Below, piece after piece: positions 62,777-64,000 of a stretch of DNA of 64,000 bases. The position numbers and the translations under genes are program-made. Origin of the DNA: JALJPB01 sp963933115 (GTDB lineage: Bacteria; Pseudomonadota; Gammaproteobacteria; Enterobacterales; Alteromonadaceae); assembly GCA_963933115.1 (NCBI GenBank), contig CAWVSL010000003.1, forward strand, positions 54,253 through 118,252, read 5' to 3'. How positions within the stretch are numbered: position 1 is the stretch's first letter; every line of letters begins with the position of its first letter. Below the pieces are notes generated by a model. The model saw only the letters and a list, made by a program, of their open reading frames with translations, was not told the DNA's origin and ran no database searches.

Positions 62777-64000
62777 ATGAAAAAACTGTTAATTATTGGC
62801 TATGTTTGGCCTGAGCCAAATTCGTCTGCTGCTGGCCACAGAATGATGCAACTGATTGCTTTTTTTCATCGTCAGCATTATCAAATCACCTTTGCGAGTC
62901 CTGCTCAGCTTTCCGAACACATGGCTGATCTTAAAAAACTTTCGATCAGGGTTGAGCCAATAGCATTAAATTGTGAAAGTTTCGATCAATTTACTAAAGA
63001 GCTACAACCTGACGTGGTGCTTTTTGACCGTTTTATGATGGAAGAGCAGTTTGGTTGGCGAGTTAGTGAGTCTTGCCCTCAAGCCCTTCGCATTTTAGAC
63101 AGTGAGGACCTTTTTTGTTTACGCCATGCCCGTCATGATGCGTTTAAACAGGGCCGAGAGCTAGTCGACAATGATTTGTTAAGCTCGGATATCGCAAAGC
63201 GTGAGGTAGCGGCTATATTCCGTTGTGATTTGTCATTAATGATCTCGCGAGTTGAAATTGAATTATTAGAGCGTCTATTTAAAGTCCCTAGTAGCCTTCT
63301 ACATTACAGTCCATTTATGTTTACTGACCAAGAACTCGAGAAAGACAAAGTCGCTTATGACGATCGGCATCACTTTATCTCAATAGGTAACTTTAGGCAT
63401 GCCCCTAATTGGGATGCTGTATTATGGTTAAAACAGCAAATTTGGCCATTAATTAAAGCCCAATTGCCTCAGGCTGAATTATGGATTTATGGTGCTTACC
63501 CGCCGCCAAAAGCAACGGCATTGCACGATAAAAAGTCAGGTTTTTTGGTCAAAGGGTGGGTTGATGATGCTGAACTTGCTATGCAATCGGCACGGGTGTG
63601 TCTAGCACCGCTCCGTTTTGGTGCCGGTATAAAAGGTAAACTTGCCGAAGCTATGAGATGTGGAACGCCCTCAGTCACCACAGATATTGGCGCAGAGAGC
63701 ATGCAAAGTGATAAACCCTGGGGTGGAGCCATTGCCAATGACGCTGTTTTATTTTCTGAACAAGCTATCACGCTTTATCAAGATGAAATTTTATGGCAAC
63801 AAGCCAGTGAAAATGGAATTGATAATGCTAAAACTATGTATCAGCTTGAACGTCATTTCGCTAAATTTGAGGAGGTATTAACCGTACTTTTTAAAAATAT
63901 AACTGCTCATCGCCACCAGAATTTTATAGGCAGTATGCTTAACCATCATAGTCATAAAAGTACTAAATATATGGCACAGTGGATTGAGGCAAAAAACAAA
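62777..64000 (+). CDS. Glycosyltransferase, family 1/4 type, truncated by window end
   Basis: The open frame from ATG 62777 continues without a stop to the last base, 408 codons. The start MKKLLIIGYVWPEPNSSAAG then HRMMQL is the first strand and loop of a GT-B fold. The C-terminal half has the donor-site block RVCLAPLRFGAGIKGKLAEA then MRCGTPSVTTDIGAE, typical of GT4-like sugar transferases. It probably builds a cell-surface polysaccharide or lipopolysaccharide part. The acceptor is unknown. No other glycan genes are visible here, and the C-terminus is missing. Confidence 0.85.
   Translation, partial: MKKLLIIGYVWPEPNSSAAGHRMMQLIAFFHRQHYQITFASPAQLSEHMADLKKLSIRVEPIALNCESFDQFTKELQPDVVLFDRFMMEEQFGWRVSESCPQALRILDSEDLFCLRHARHDAFKQGRELVDNDLLSSDIAKREVAAIFRCDLSLMISRVEIELLERLFKVPSSLLHYSPFMFTDQELEKDKVAYDDRHHFISIGNFRHAPNWDAVLWLKQQIWPLIKAQLPQAELWIYGAYPPPKATALHDKKSGFLVKGWVDDAELAMQSARVCLAPLRFGAGIKGKLAEAMRCGTPSVTTDIGAESMQSDKPWGGAIANDAVLFSEQAITLYQDEILWQQASENGIDNAKTMYQLERHFAKFEEVLTVLFKNITAHRHQNFIGSMLNHHSHKSTKYMAQWIEAKNK

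Noticed and set aside
1..64000. CRISPR arrays, tRNA genes, insertion sequences, prophage
   Set aside because: No regularly spaced repeats, cloverleaf-like sequences, transposase or phage genes were seen on reading the window.

Overview
This window looks like core chromosome of a low-G+C marine gammaproteobacterium of the Alteromonadales, most likely Colwellia or a close relative. That placement is inferred from gene content, gene order and protein character; no database search was possible. The gene set includes a complete type II secretion operon, a CrbS/CrbR-like acetate module, an SlmA/CoaBC/RadC/L28/L33/MutM/CoaD housekeeping block, and a YheV/SlyX/FkpA block. No tRNA, insertion sequence, prophage or CRISPR array was seen. 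The only RNA gene recognised is RNase P RNA.

Layout. 0-8 kb: end of a cyclophilin-type isomerase, greB, tex, a DcaP-like porin with tandem terminators, a small DksA/TraR-type protein, then an operon of a cyclic-nucleotide/CBS/DUF294 protein and a DnaQ-fold exonuclease. 8-15 kb: acetate-type transport and sensing. It holds a small DUF4212 subunit coupled to a sodium:solute symporter, a conserved hypothetical, a very large symporter-like sensor kinase (CrbS type) and its convergent LuxR-type regulator (CrbR type). A perfect FNR-type palindrome lies upstream of the transporter. 15-24 kb: pepD, slmA, coaBC (without the usual dut gene), radC, an inserted PilZ gene and a ParA/ribbon-helix-helix pair, then rpmB-rpmG, a membrane hypothetical, mutM, coaD and a TetR regulator.

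24-35 kb: a single-polypeptide fusion of Kdo transferase and Kdo kinase, a bicupin, and a probable beta-alanine catabolic unit (omega-aminotransferase, CoA-acylating semialdehyde dehydrogenase, LysR regulator, APC permease). The aminotransferase and permease promoters carry almost identical 70-bp blocks 4.4 kb apart, which suggests one regulon. Between them lie a serine hydrolase and rnpB. 35-40 kb: a YfiR/YfiN-like cyclic-di-GMP module with an outer-membrane barrel as first gene, then a DMT permease. 40-41.5 kb: hslR-hslO, divergent from the secretion operon.

41.7-53.6 kb: gspCDEFGHIJKLMN, tightly packed with many 1-8 bp overlaps. 53.6-64 kb: yrfG, nudE-cysQ, a YceI protein, yheT-yheU, a palindrome-flanked putative 19-residue micro-ORF, a Sel1-repeat protein, the ABC-F ATPase YheS, yheV, slyX, an FkpA/Mip-like lipoprotein isomerase, and a glycosyltransferase that runs off the window.

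No clearly new multi-gene defence or mobile system was found. The best candidates for undescribed biology are the ParA/RHH (plus PilZ) insertion in a ribosomal/repair locus, the Kdo transferase-kinase fusion, the duplicated promoter block, the barrel-YfiR-GGDEF/EAL module, and the palindrome/micro-ORF structure near 57.8 kb.
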